Origin: Prorocentrum cordatum
Lineage: Eukaryota; Sar; Dinophyceae; Prorocentrales; Prorocentraceae
NCBI GenBank assembly: GCA_963575745.1
Contig: CAUYUJ010012558.1
Span: 143,501 to 207,500, forward strand
DNA length: 64,000 nt
Direction of reading: 5' to 3'
In this document: positions 30,475-42,374 of the stretch, one piece after another
Layout of the letters: the number at the start of each line of letters is the position of its first letter
Numbering within the stretch: position 1 is the stretch's first letter
Notes under the pieces: model-generated
What the model was told of the DNA's origin: nothing
The model's database searches: none
Seen by the model: only the letters and a program-made list of their open reading frames with translations
Position numbers and translations under genes: made by a program

Positions 30475-30770
30475 AAGCTGTGAAGGAGTCCTGAACTTGA
30501 GCGCGACTTCTGGGTGCCTGAGTTTCGGGAGCGCGGCGCTTGATAAAATTGCAGGCCATTCCAACACAAGAGCGCGACTCGAGAGTAAATTGCAAACAAG
30601 TCTCCAGCGAGAGCGCGACTCTAGAGGGCCGAGAGAGCGATTCCGGAATAAATTACAAGGATGTCCCAGGCGAGAGCGTGATTCCTGAGTAAAATGAAAA
30701 GAAGTCTCAGGCGGGAGCGGGGTCCTGGCAAAGTTGTGAGGAAGTCTCAAGCGGGGGCCGTTGTTGCTGT
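30475..30770 (+). repeat. Degenerate tandem of about 58 bp
   Basis: Units contain gcgagagcgcgac(t), then a variable tctagag-type stretch, then aaattgcaa and gaagtctc. About five copies. The unit's gaagtctcaggcgggagc part is the inverse of the block at 39,219-39,400 (cctgagacttcctcac). Confidence 0.65.
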
Positions 30771-30984
30771 AACTGCTGGGTCAGGGGCGCAGCTCGAGCC
30801 TAGTAAATTTCCCTGTTTAAAATCAGGGTGCGAGCCCCGGGGGAAGCACTTCAATTGAACAACGCGATGGTTACCGGAGGGGGGATCAACAATGATGGAC
30901 CTTCAAAAGTGACAGTTCAACCGCATCAACACCGACACCAACACCAACACCAACAACAACAACAACAACAACAATTACTAGCAC

Positions 30985-31730
30985 GTGGGGACACTCCGTT
31001 CTCACCAGTGCCAAGGTTTTCATAGGAGGCGGGCAATACCCCCACTTTGTGGGGGGGCCGGTTCAAGCTCTACCAAATTTCCAAACGACTCTTCGCCACC
31101 ACCCACACCCAGCTTCCCGCCCTATGACGTTCGGACACTTCACTTCGTGGCATGCGGACGACCGTGGCTACTATTCAGGGCCCCGCGGCCGACGACGACG
31201 GCGTGCGCGCGCGAAGAAAAAACGAATGTGTCCCGCATGGTATTATTTGACAGGGATGATGGCCCTGGCAGGTGCGCAACCGTTGTTGCAGAAGTTCGAA
31301 AAAGTTGCTCGCAAAAGCCCGTTTGACAGAAATGTTTAAAAAGTGTTGGGTTTCCTACGAATCCGCAAGAGCGCGCGGGATGAGATTTTGACATTTTTTT
31401 GTTGAAAAACCATTGGTTTTTTGATGTTTTTATGTTAAAATCGCTACGAACACTAAGGTTTTGGAAGGATTTCGTCTTGCGCGCGCGAATGTCCACTTTA
31501 CCTTATTTTTTGCAAGGGATTCTTGAAGTTTGGTTATGTTAGAACAAGAAATGTCCACTTTAGCTTATTTTTTGCAAGGGAAAACCGATCGTAACAAAAC
31601 AACCGGATCTGGATCACATCGTTTTGCCTGAGACTTCCTCACGAAAATGATGAAAATGTGGCTGCGGCCTAGGCGCGGCGAGGGGGCCGTGCACCAGGGG
31701 TCCCAACAATAATTATTCTTTAGAAGTAAT
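30985..31730. other. No supported gene
   Basis: Mixed unique sequence after a (CAA)n array (30925-30978). Frames at 30985-31339 (plus) lack domain signals. From 31,340 on, base composition becomes A/T-rich compared with the surroundings. Confidence 0.4.
31487..31580 (+). repeat. Short tandem duplication (61-bp spacing)
   Basis: aatgtccactttaccttatt plus tttttgcaaggga occurs at 31488 and 31549 with one mismatch in the shared block. It lies within A/T-rich unique sequence (31,340-31,730) with no gene. Confidence 0.75.
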
Positions 31731-31737
31731 AATGTTC

Positions 31738-32790
31738 AACAACAACAACAACAACCACAGCACCAACACCACCACCAACACCAACACCAAGGCCAACACC
31801 AGCACCAACAACAACAGCAACAGCAGCAACAACGACAACAACGACGACAACAACTACGTTAAGACTGTTCGCTATTGTTTGCTCGCGTGCCACTCAACAC
31901 GTATACCCCAAATTCTCGATACCCGCCCTCTTCGCCTTCGATCGTCCCCCAGTAGGGGTGTGTCTTTCTTGCCTGCAACGTGTATTTCGTGCAGCCCGTG
32001 AGGCACGGGGGAAGAGAGGACGGATGGAAGCAAGGGACACGGGGGAGGGAAAAGGATAGACCACGTGGGGGAGGGAGGGCCACGAAGGGCACATAATGCA
32101 AGGCCACTGAGGGCAGCGACGGGGCCACTGAGGATAGCAACGGGTCCAGGAAGGGTAGCGAGGGGGTCACAAAAGGGCGACAACGCGGCCACGAAGGGCA
32201 GACATGGGGCCACAAAGAGCGCGAGCGAGCGGGGGCCACGAAGGGCATACGCGTATGGGGCGACAAATGGCGACAGCGAGGCCACGAAGGGCAGTAATGG
32301 GGCCGAGAAGGGCAGCGAGGGGACCACAAAGGGCGACAGCGGGGACACGATGGGCATGCATATGGGGCCACTAATGGCGCAAGCGAGGGGGCACGAAGGA
32401 CAGCCACTGAGGGCAGCAAAGAGGCGGTTGAGGGTAGCAACGGGGCCAGGAAAGGCAGCGAGGGGGCCACAAAAGGGCGACAGCGGGGCCACGAAGGGCA
32501 ACAATGGGGCCACCAAGGGCGCGAGCGAGCGGGGGCTACGAAGGGCATACATAGATGGGGCCAGAAGGGGCGACAGCGGGGCCACTGAGGGCAGCGTGCG
32601 AGCGGGCATGCATACGGGCCACGACGGGCGCGTGCGAGCGGAGGCCACGAAGGCATAAAATGCCAGGCCACACAAGGGGGCCACTGAGGGCAGCAACGGG
32701 GCCACAAAGGACGCGAGCGAGCGTGCGGAACCACTACGGGCACCGAGGGGCATCGACAGCGGGCGAAGGGCAGCAAGAGAAAACTGCATC
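31738..32790 (+). repeat. Composite repeat copy 2
   Basis: (AAC)n at 31738-31856, then aagactgttcgctattg ... ctcgatacccgc ... gtctttcttgcctgca (31861-31978), then the 20-bp ggggccacgaagggc minisatellite from about 32,060 to 32,790. Same order and orientation as copy 1. Confidence 0.85.
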
Positions 32791-33515
32791 CCTGAACGGG
32801 CGGGTCGGGCGGGCTGGCCCCGACCCGCCCGTTAAGGACTGCAGTCTCGCGCAGTCTCGCGCGAGCCAATCGGCTTCTCGCGCGAGCAAATCCAAATCAT
32901 TCGAACACCTATCAGCAGGTGCTTGGGGGCGGGGACGACTCCTGTCAAATCATAACATGCGAGCCATTCGCGGCCGTCGGCAGCGCGCGCATGTCGAAAT
33001 CCTTTCAAAACCTTCATCGCCGACGCATGGGCACCATCATCGTCACCGGCGTAATCAGCATCGGCGCCGTCATTTGCATTGCCGTCGTCATCGTCATCAT
33101 CGTCACCCACTAGCAGCGCTGCTATCATCATCGTGTCTGCCATTGTCGACGCCGCCATAACTATGCGCCCGCCCGAATCACCGACTCCCGCTACGCGCTG
33201 GGAAATCCACAGCGGGCAGGGAGACGGGATCCGCGCCGGTCGCTCCAGATTGACTGGCCGCTCTGCCCGCGAGCCTGCGCGCACCACCGCGGCCGCGGCG
33301 ATGCGCCAGCCAGCGCCACGCAGGCATCACAATTGGCGCTTCATGGGTTTGGCAAATCGAGTTGCGGGTGGTGGTGGGCAGATTCCACGAGCAGTGGAGT
33401 TGACAACTCACTGGTGAACATGGTTTAGTTGCTCCACACTAGTAGCACCACGAAGATTGTAAGATCGACGCTGCCTGGGGTCCAGGCCGGCTTGCGTACC
33501 CATCTGCGTGTAAGT
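32791..33515. other. No supported gene
   Basis: Contains an inverted pair at 32798-32835 (gaacgggcgggtcgggcggg against cccgacccgcccgtt). A short cgtcatcgtcatc run sits near 33,079. Remaining frames are unremarkable. Confidence 0.4.
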
Positions 33516-33516
33516 A

Positions 33517-33680
33517 TGAAGAGAAAGAGAGAGAGAGAGAGAGAGATACAGAGAGATAGGAGAGAACAACTAAGAACGCATACATTTATGTGTACATATA
33601 CATATATATATATATATACATATTACATACATAGTTCGAGAGAGAGAGAGAGAGAGAATGAGCACACACACACACACACA
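33517..33680 (+). repeat. (GA)n, (TA)n and (CA)n microsatellites
   Basis: ga runs at 33,521-33,545 and 33,640-33,657, ta run at 33,604-33,619, ca run at 33,663-33,680. Confidence 0.9.
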
Positions 33681-35195
33681 AACAACAAGAGAGATAGCAA
33701 GACAGAGGAAAAGAGAAAACACAAAACAAGAAGCGGGATAAACGAGGGGGCTCCTCAGATCAGGCTGCGCCCCGTCATCAGCGGAAGCTACCAGCTGGGG
33801 TCGCGATGGGCGGGCGCGGAGGGGAATGTAAAACGCGTGGCATCCTCCTCCTCCCCATATTCCTCCTCCTCCTCCTCATCCCTGTTCTCCTCCGTTCAGT
33901 GACGGGCAAGGGTAGCCCCAGGCAAGATTGGCCTTGCGCATCTCGAGGAGCAGCGGGAAAGACCAAACCCCGACGCGTCGGCCACTGCCGGGGGAACCCT
34001 GTGGGCCCGCACAAAGTATTTCTCCAGCGAATGGTCTGGGCGAGCGCACACATACCAATACCACCACTCCCCGCTCCTCTCTCGGGCTGCGTTCTGACCA
34101 GAACTTGGAGGAGAATCCAGGCGTGGTGACGATGGATCTCCGAGGGTCAGTCTTACCCTCAGCCGATCCGTCGGAGCGGCGCTGCGGTCGACGCCGCCCC
34201 GGGCCAGGGCCGAGGCTGGCGGCAGCTGGGGAACCTCGCCAGTGCCTCGCAGAGGCCTGGCCGTGTGCCGACAGGGCCAGCGCCCGCCCGGCCCTCCACC
34301 TCCTTTCAGTGTTTCGGGGGCATATACGGTCATCGTGCTACCGGGAGGAACGCATTCTAAGGAGCGACATGCTAGTCTGGTCATGACGGGCCTAGGATCG
34401 GGTCGGGCGAAAGGGGGGGATAGCAAAGGGGGGGTTGAGAATGAGCTCACGTAGCTGATTTTCCCGGCGCCTCCCGGCGCCGGAGGCGGCTATGTATCGA
34501 GGAATGGGCCCCTCGGTGAGGCCGAAACCAGCTGCATGCAGCAAATTTCGTACCCCCCCCTTTCCCAATCCCCCCCTTTCGCCCAACCCGATAGGACCCA
34601 AGCAGGCTCCACCCGAAAACGCGAGCCCATCCTACGCCAAAAGCGTCCTCATTACAGCGTCGTGACTGTAATGGAATATCCGTAAACTTTCGGAGGTCCA
34701 CGCGGATTTCTCGGATCGGCGCTGGAATCCCTGGCGGCACCTCCGGCCGCCGGCCCTGCCTCGCTCCGCGCGCCGGGGAGGAGGGCCCAGCGCCGATCCA
34801 ACAGATCAGCACGGGCCTTCGAAAGCTCATGCATATAAATGTGTTGTTCCCCGAGTCGTGTGCCGAGCCGCGCGCTGAGGTGAAGGCGAAGCCGGCTGTT
34901 GCGTTCATTTCCGATGCGGGCGCTGCTCTGTTTCGAATTGGGCGTTGCAATTGTTTCGGTGTTCGCCAGCTTTCGGGCCCCCGGACCCTCACAGATCGGT
35001 CCTCGACAAAAAATGCAGCGGACAGGTGGGGTCTAGGGCTCTGGTCGTGATTTCTGAAGTGCTGCAAGTTCTCCCACCATCCTGTGATGTTGGGTCCTAG
35101 TTGCGAAAAGACAATGCCCCGCGGCCCCGCGTCCTCCCTTTCCTCTCCTCCCCCCCTCCTCCCTCCTCCCATCCCTGCCTCTGCCCTCCACACGA
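33681..35195. other. No supported gene; second copy of dispersed repeat
   Basis: 34,975-35,050 repeats the block at 125-200 (shared tggggtctagggctctggtc). Long frames on both strands (for example 34447-35193 minus) lack domain signals. Short pyrimidine runs flank 34,550 and 35,140. Confidence 0.4.
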
Positions 35196-35199
35196 CAAT

Positions 35200-35560
35200 G
35201 TCGGCACATCCCTCACACGTTTCGTGGTCCCATAGGGAACTCCACCCAGGGCAACCGTGGCAAGGTTCGCATGCGCTCCCCCGCCCATTACGTCACGCCA
35301 CTTGCACGCTTCGTGGCCTCATAGAGAGCTCCACCCACCGCCCCACTTGCAGGGTTCGCATGCGTCTCCCACTCCTATTACGACGCACACACACACTCAC
35401 ACGCTTTTGCTCCACAGGGAGATCCACCCAGGGCCACGGTGGCAGGGCTCGCATGCGTCTCCCCCGCACAATACGGCACACCCTCACGCGTTTTGAGGTC
35501 CCATAGGGGGCTCCACCCAAGGCCCCATGGCAAGGTTCGCAAGGCTGTCGTTGTCGTCAC
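35200..35560 (+). repeat. About 90-bp tandem repeat, four copies
   Basis: ctccaccca occurs at about 35248, 35331, 35425 and 35511. Each copy is followed by a gtggcaaggttcgcatgcg-like block and preceded by a cccatag/ctcatag block. Confidence 0.8.
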
Positions 35561-36200
35561 TGTCGTCGTCGTCGTCGTCGGCCGCGTGGCCGTCGTGACC
35601 ACAGTGGGAGGGTGAAGGGAAGGGAATGAGAGACGGGAGAGGAGGAAGATGATCAGGATGGGGGGGAGTATGAAGAGGAAAAGGAGGAGGCCGAGGAGTG
35701 ATGAGCGAAGGAGGGCAGGGATGAGGAAGATGTTTTGGGGCGGCGGGGGGACAAGGATGAGGGGGAGGAGATAATGAGGACGCGGGATGAAGGAGGAAGG
35801 GGAAGAAGTGGTCGAATATGGGTGTTGATGCTGAGGGTCACACGTACGAGTAGAGGGAGGACCCGAGGAACATACCTCATGATGGGAATGTGGCGGGGGA
35901 GGAGAACCGAGAATGAGGGCAGGGAGGAGAACGGAACGGATGAGGGGGAAGCGGACTATGAGGAATACAACGTGGACGAGCGAAACCGAGCTCGATGGGA
36001 TGGGGGTGGGCGAGGGATAGCCTGGCGGACGCGGAACTTGAAAAAGCCGAGCTTGATGACCTCTTCCTCTGACCTCGGCGTCGGAGAGGCTAGGGCAGCG
36101 CAGCAAGGCACCATGCCCCTCCCCTGTTCCCTGCCCTCCTCGCTTGTCCCCCGCTGCGAAGCGTTTCCCCCCGCTCCCCACTACCATTCCATTCCCTGCT
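35561..36200. other. Purine-rich low-complexity sequence
   Basis: ggaggaag and gatgagg blocks on the plus strand, with a cgtcgtcgtcg run at 35,562-35,580. Open frames here are low-complexity. Confidence 0.5.
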
Positions 36201-36939
36201 CATTCCATCTCTCCCCCCTCACTCTCCCCCTGCTGGCCACGCCCGAGCTCATTGAGCAGCTCAAGTTCTTCCACGGCGACGTCCTCATCGTCAGCGGAGT
36301 GCAAGCCGATCATCTGTTTGCGAGGGCCCATGGCTTTCCTTGTGAAGACCCATCTGGGGGTGCGCAAGGTGTGCCGACGGCAGTCGCCCCTTTCCCCACG
36401 GCTCCTGGCTGCTGGTACGGAGATCATGTCGGCTGGCAGGGTTGCGCCGCGGTGTCCTCCGCCGCCTCCGCCTACGCCCCCACCGCCTGCAGCGACGGCG
36501 CCTGCCCTCGTGAAGAACAAGCCCAAGTCCAAGTCATCTCGCCTGAATCGGCAGTTCAGGGGCAAGGGCAACGGCAAGGGCAAGATGTTCAAGCACAAAT
36601 TCAAGTTCTGCAAGGGCAAGAAGAGTCGCTCTCCTCCCGCGCGTGGGCGGCGATGGGGGTGCCGAGGAAGGTGACGGTGCAGGCTCCGACGCCGACGCCT
36701 CCAAGCATCTTCCTGAAGGACCGATACGCGCACATCTTGCACAGGAGCGCGGCAAATCTTGGGCGCGCTAGCGCGATAACGAGTCCGACCACTCCGCCAC
36801 ATCCACCGCCTCCGCCGCCGAGGCGTACTGTGCGGACTCCAGGTCGACGACGACGGCGGCAACACCGAAGGCGGCGTGACGCAGCAATTCAGGAAGTAGT
36901 TCACGACGGAGGAGCTTTAGGAGAGGAGGCGTGCGCGAC
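36201..36939. other. Pro/Arg-rich open frames, no recognised gene
   Basis: Both strands are open over long stretches. The plus strand has a basic gly/lys tract (RGKGNGKGKMFKHKFKF), of a kind seen in dinoflagellate gag-like proteins, but no second feature supports this. Confidence 0.25.
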
Positions 36940-37660
36940 GTCAGAAGCGCGAGGGGAGGAAGAATGAGAAGAAGAAACAGGAACGGAATAATATTGAGGA
37001 GCTGAAAATTTTGGAGCAGCAGCTGAGGGCGTCGGCACGCGCTGGGGAAGGCAGCCGCTGCGAGTTCTACGAATTGGATTCGGTTCTTGAGCAGGAAGAA
37101 GGGGCATCAGTTGACCAAGGTGGTGGTGCTGCGGGATCGGATGGCCTTGGAGATCCTGCGTTGCCTGGCTTGCGGCTTGGCAGTGCGGCAAGCGTCCGCC
37201 GAGAAGCCGACCATGAGCAGCCTCCTAAAGATCGTGGAGGGAAATTGCACGATCAATACCGTCGTGAACGCGGTGGTGGCTCCACCGATGGTGCGGATGG
37301 CGGTGGTCGTGGTGGTTCCCTTCAAAGAGTACGTATGCAGGAGGTGATCGTGATCAAGACGGCGGGCGGGATACAGCACCGAGCGAAGTCAACGACTTAG
37401 GCCTGGAGCCCCCGTTCCTGGTCGAGTCTGTGGAGCAGCTCATGGGCGGCAGGGTCAGCAAGGACGAGCTCTACGAGCGCGTCAAGGCGAACTTGGAGGC
37501 CATGGGCACGTCGACATCATATATTCGGCTGGCTTGCGAGAAGTTCTTCCCAGAAGCGAAGGGCATGTGCTTCGTCATACCAAGTCCGTCCGCCCTGGGC
37601 ATCGTCGAGGTGGATTTCGGCTACCGGGAACCTTTTTTCGGCTCGGCCTCCCCTCTCCAC
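36940..37660 (+). CDS. Possible exons of an unrecognised plus-strand gene
   Basis: Two tracts have protein-like composition. 36,950-37,100 encodes a charged, probably coiled-coil stretch (KNEKKKQERNNIEELKILEQ). 37,400-37,660 encodes LEPPFLVESVEQLMGG, VSKDELYERVKANLEAMG and FFPEAKGMCFVIPSPSALG. They are in different frames, so splicing or a frameshift would be needed. The sequence between them is ambiguous. No domain is recognised; a retroelement gag is one option. Confidence 0.3.
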
Positions 37661-38116
37661 CTGCTGTTGCGTCCCCGCGGGAGCCGTGCCAGCAGTGATC
37701 CACATAAAATTACTCCAACGGAAAGACCCCGCATGATACTCCTCTCGGCTAATCTGGAAAATGCCCTCACCATCGGCCTCGTGATTGGTGAGGCATCGTT
37801 ACTGTCTCTTCTGCGTAGATTGCTTGCCGCCTTGGCGCAGACCCTTTTCCCGCCCCCTACGTTTCCCCCATCCTCGCCCCCCTGTTTTTTCGCGCACCGC
37901 CACCTCCTCTCCTTGCTACTGCATTAGCGCACATGTTGATGTTCCTCGGCGCCGTCGCCGCCTCCGCCAGCACGGGCGCGTTCTCGAATTGCCATGTCGC
38001 GCAGCCGTTGGGGCAACCCCGCGGGCCAGGACGTCGGGGCAACCGCGCGAGCCGCTGGCGCGCAATACCAAACCGCTGGGACAACCCCGCGGGCTTCGAG
38101 CGGGGCGCAGCCGCGC
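37661..38116. other. No supported gene
   Basis: GC-rich sequence between the uncertain plus-strand exons and the helicase remnant. Confidence 0.4.
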
Positions 38117-39230
38117 TCAGGCGGGAGGCAGCGCGAAGCTCAGCTCTGCCGCGAGCTGCTCCGTCTCCGCCCTGGAACGCCCCGCTCTCTTGTCGAACTC
38201 CTCGAGCGCCTTCCGCAAGGACTCTGGCGGCCCTCGCTCCAGGAACTCTCGCGGCGGTGGCCGCAGGATCAAGATGTTCCGCATGCGCGTGGCGCGGGAG
38301 AACGTGACGTAAAGGTGCAGCCACCGCTGCTCGTCCGACGCGCCCGTGCGGCCAGCGTCCTCGTCTCTCGCGCAGTCGACGGTGGCGCCCTTGCGCAGCG
38401 TCTGGCCCTGCGACAGCGTTGAGGTCAGATAAACAAGTCGGGCGCGTGCGCCAGGCTGAACCCCGAGCGGCGCGCGGTGCGCGGCCCCGAGCTCTGCCAC
38501 TTGACCTCCTGCTCGCTGGGCCTGAACATCAGCAAACTCCGCGCCCGCGCCTCGGCTTGGCCGTCGTCGTCGGCGTCTTCGGCGCCCTGTCGCAGCATGT
38601 CGGCGACCTCCTGGTAGAGCGGAGACTCCTTGAAGCCATGCACATGCTGCCAGATCCCCTGCGGTGGGAAGCGGGGGCGAAAGAGCTGGTCTGCCGAGCG
38701 CTCCTCGTGCCGCTGCTCGTCCTCGCTGTGGAATTCGAGAGACGCAGTTGTTGCCCGTTGCTCCTGCACGAGTCCCAACTTCTGAATCAGCTCTTCCTGC
38801 GCGGCCGTGAATAGCACTTCCATGCCGATGTGGGCCGGCACGGATGTCCCCCGTCTTGTGCATGTTTGGGACGTTCAGGAGGCGCCGACCCGCGTCGGGA
38901 TCGCCCTGAATCGAGCTGCACTCGTCCACGGCCTGCAAGAAAACGAAGGGCACGCCCAGGCGCCGTGCGTCGCGACGTGCGCGCGCATTGATCCACCTTG
39001 CCAAGGTCTCCCAGTATATGGCCATGCCGTAGCCGAACCGAAAGTTTTCGTGCTGGTGCCGAAGGTCCAAGACGCCGTGGTTGTCAGAGGCCAACGTCTT
39101 CTCCCAGGCGGACCAGACCTCCGGCGGGAAGGGCTTGCCCTCGCGCGTGCAGCTCAAGAACGTGATCAGAAGATCCCCGGGCTCGAACATGAAGTCTGGG
39201 TCCCTTAAGGAGGGGGCTGCCGCCTGAGAC
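38117..39230 (-). pseudogene. Decayed PIF1/SF1-type helicase, C-terminal part
   Basis: Reads from 39,230 down in three pieces with two frame changes. Piece 1 (39,230-38,860): PGDLLITFLSCTREGKPFPP, FRFGYGMAIYWETLARW and FVFLQAVDE. Piece 2 (38,845-38,430, other frame): HIGMEVLFTAAQEELIQKLG ... GFSLAHAPDLF. Piece 3 (38,440-38,117, first frame): YLTSTLSQGQTL, resembling helicase motif V, and LYVTFSRATRMRNILIL, resembling motif VI of PIF1/RecD-like helicases, then ERGPPESLRKALEEF. Walker A and B motifs are absent, so the 5' part is missing; a dispersed repeat begins at the truncation. The two frameshifts near 38,855 and 38,435 make it a pseudogene unless they are assembly errors. Confidence 0.6.
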
Positions 39231-39445
39231 TTCCTCACAATTGACTCACAAACTAGGCTCCCGCCTGCTACTTCCTCCATACTCAGGCCTGAACAGCCCA
39301 AAAGTGACGAGGTTTACAACAATTGTATGACCCGCCTCGGATTAATAACATAATCTGCGGGCCCCTGAAAGAAGGGGCTCCCGCCTGAGACTTCCTCACA
39401 ATTCACTCACAGACGGGGCTCCCGCCTGATAGGACTCCCATATTC
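39215..39445. repeat. Dispersed repeat with cctgagacttcctcac block, two copies
   Basis: ccgcctgagacttcctcaca followed by attgactcaca or attcactcaca at 39,219 and 39,383, each followed by ggctcccgcctg and a tattcaggcctga/tactcaggcctga block. A further copy of the core is at 31,626, and inverted copies are in 30,690-30,770. Confidence 0.8.
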
Positions 39446-39454
39446 AGGCCTGAT

Positions 39455-39675
39455 GATGATGGTGAATGGTCGATGGATGCTGGTGTTGGTGATGATGAAG
39501 CTGATGATGATGATGATGATGATGATGATGAGCGGTGATGATGATGAGTGCTGATGATGACGAGTGCTGGTGACGCGGTGTTGACAATGACGATGTTGAT
39601 GATAATGAGTGAGTGATTGAGTGAGTGTCTGAGTGAGTGAGTGACTGTGTGTGAGTGACTGAGTGAGTGGGTGTT
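39455..39675 (+). repeat. (GAT)n and (GAGT)n microsatellites
   Basis: gatgat runs at about 39,490-39,560 and gagtgagt runs at 39,607-39,672. Confidence 0.9.
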
Positions 39676-42370
39676 CCTGTTCCTGTTCCTGCGCGGGGTG
39701 TCCAGAGAAAAAAAAAAACACTTCGGTTGTGGGGAACACATCCCTCTGCTCTCCCCCCCGCCATGTCCCCAAACCGCCGAGGCCACAAAGGCGGGCGCCG
39801 AGGCCAGAGCTAAGACCAAAGCTGAGGCCTTCGACAGAAACAGGGCCGAGGCTACGGCGAAGGCCACGGCTCCAGCCGCAGCTGGGGCCAGAGCCAGCGC
39901 CGAGGCCAAGGCCGCGGTCATGGCGGGAGCCCAGCCCGAGCTCCTCCCCTCCACGGCCCTAACGGGGGCTGGGGAAGGGGAGGCCTGGGGCGACGCCCCG
40001 TCTTAGACGCTTCTGCGAAGACCCCACGGGGGGGTTCCAAGAGCACGCCTGCCGTCGGATGCCGACCCCCTCGGTCCGCCCCATGCCCTGGCACGGAGGA
40101 AGAAAGGCCCCGGCAGAAACCGCATGGGTCTGTGGCGTCCCCCCGGATCGGCCTTTCATCCCGAGTCGTTCTATGACGGCCCCGGGGCCAGAGATGTTAT
40201 GCCCAGCGAAATGAACCAGCGACCCTCTGCACGATGAAACCTTTGCAAAGGCAAGATGCGTCTGTCACGGGACACCGCTTGGAGGTGGTGCACTTGCCAA
40301 AGGGTCCGTCAAACAGATGCGTTCCTGGCGTGATCCAGACATGATCCAAGTTGAAATGCATGTTTCAGGATGCACATCGGAGTGCAATTCAAAACCAATA
40401 GCTCGTCGAACTCTCCATAGTTCGCCAGGCAGGGAGGGGGCCCCGGGAACCTGACTGTCGACGCAATGCTTTTCATAGCGTGGATCCCCGAATGTCTCGA
40501 CCCATTCTCCGGGACCGGCTCTGCATTCCGAGTCCCTCTTCGACGGCCCGAGGCCCGGCGGGTGCCCTCAGAGGCCGACGAAGAGACCTCCTGTCGGGAT
40601 TCGTGTCGCATTTAGGGAGGCCCTGGACAGGGCGAACCGGACGCGTCCCTCGTGGTGAGCGCGGCGCCGCCCGCGCAGCCGAGCGGCGCAGCGCACCGCC
40701 GACGACGGCCGCGGAGGTCCAGCCGCGGCGCGGTGCTCGAACCAGGACGAGGTCCGAGGGGCCAGGCCACCTTAGAAGGCCGCGGGGCTTCTCGGAAGCC
40801 CTCCCCGGCCTTGTGGGAAGCCGCCCCCTGTCCTCGGAGGAGGCTTACAGAGCACTTCTGAAAAGGCTGGGTGACTTCCGCACAGGCTGAGAGGGCCCGC
40901 CCCCTGTGCATTCCCCCCCAGGCTCGCCGCAAAGAGAATGATGCCATGGCCCGAGGGGCTCAGGATGCGTTCCTCCAGGAGGTCCGAAGTGACTGGCGGA
41001 CCTCGCGCCTGGAGCCCTTACGGAACAGCAGGAGGCCTTGGAAATTCATGGAATTCTTGGAGATCTTGGGGCGCATCGTTGTCGTGCCTTCTCCTTTTTG
41101 ACGCCCGGAAAGGGCGCGGAAAAATGGGCACAGCGCCCAAGAATGAATGCTTTCCAAAACCAACAGCGGCCGCTGTTGGTGGGCGGCCCTCTGTTTCAAA
41201 TGGACAACGTCCGCGGCGACACCGACAGCAAGTCGTGCTCAAAATGGGCCGGAAGCGCTGCCAATTTTTGTGCCTGTTTCTAGCGTCCGGACTTCTCGCC
41301 CATCCGGCAGACGGCCACCGGCCATGGCCCGGCCCAGGCTCGCGCGCGCGCGCCGGCGAAAGCCGAGCCCCGCGCAGGCTGTGGCCGCCCTCCCGGCCGC
41401 GGATGACCAACCACTGCCTCGGGCCGGCTTGCTTCAGAGAAGGCGCACCCCGTGCGGGGAGGCTGAGGAAGTCGGCGGAGGCGGGGGGGGGTTGGACGTT
41501 GAGAAGTGCGACGGTCGCGCGTTGTGAGCAAATCTCGGGCGAGATAGCGAATCTGAGGGGAGTGACGGTGGGGGACGCACGGAACGGGGAGGATGTTGGA
41601 AGAGCAAGGGGGAGGAAGCAATGCGAGCTCTCAGGGGAAAGAAGAAGAGGAGTCCCACTCAGCAAAGGGGGGAGAAGGGAAGTCCCGAGCTCCTTGAACT
41701 GCAGCACGAGGATGGCGGCTGCGGCGGGCCACTGCCCTCGCACGAACCCTGACGAGAACAACGATCGAACTCGGCCTGTAACAAATCGAAGCAACATATC
41801 TATACCGAGGGCCATGCTGATGACCTCACAAGTTTCTATAGCACCCCAGGCACCAACAGTGAACATGCTAGATGCATCCCCAGAAATCCAGCCTACAGAA
41901 AGAAGATAGAGAGAGGAAGTCATTCAGGGAGTAGACGCGGACATTGAGGACAACGAATCATCCTGTCACCGCCCACCTTCCCAAATCACCGACAAGACCG
42001 AATTGGGGTAGAATACCTGGCAGGACGGACGCGAAGACGCACGGAGGCGCGTACTTGGCGACTGCATGCATCCTCCGGCCAGTGAAATGAGTTTCTTGCT
42101 TACAAAGGCCCCTGCTAAACTTCCAAATGCGCGAATAAATGAGGCCCCCCATGCAAGAACGCTTAGTTACGTGACGCAGGGCAGCATGTAGTTTGGGTTG
42201 GAACCGAACGAGGGAATGAGGTACACATGACATACTCTTCATCTCGGCCTTGACAGCCATGAGGTGCCAAAAGAATGAGTGGGGGCCCCACCTATGAGTT
42301 CGTAGCCAATCCTCCGCCTGGACAAGCCTCGTAATCCGCCGATCTGGCGTGTGAGTTTAAGATGGAGGGG
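39676..42370. other. No supported gene
   Basis: 39,780-39,960 encodes an Ala-rich, helix-like low-complexity stretch on the plus strand (AEATKAGAEARAKTKAEA). The rest has overlapping frames on both strands without domain signals. Confidence 0.35.
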
Positions 42371-42374
42371 GTGA

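Larger units (their letters stand above)
29341..30862. repeat. Region bounded by about 40-bp inverted repeats
   Basis: 29341-29382 (ttcaattgaagtgccc ... ggggctcgcaccctgattt) is the inverted counterpart of about 30820-30860 (aaatcagggtgcgagcccc ... gcacttcaattgaa), with a few mismatches in the middle. They enclose an (AAC)n array, a conserved 120-bp block and a minisatellite. No target duplication or transposase was seen. Confidence 0.65.

Noticed and set aside
30775-30850. tRNA-like sequence (ggtgcgagccc resembling a B box, ccctg/caggg stem)
   Set aside because: The A box and acceptor stem do not pair, and the anticodon loop would have eight bases. Could be a SINE fragment, but not supportable.
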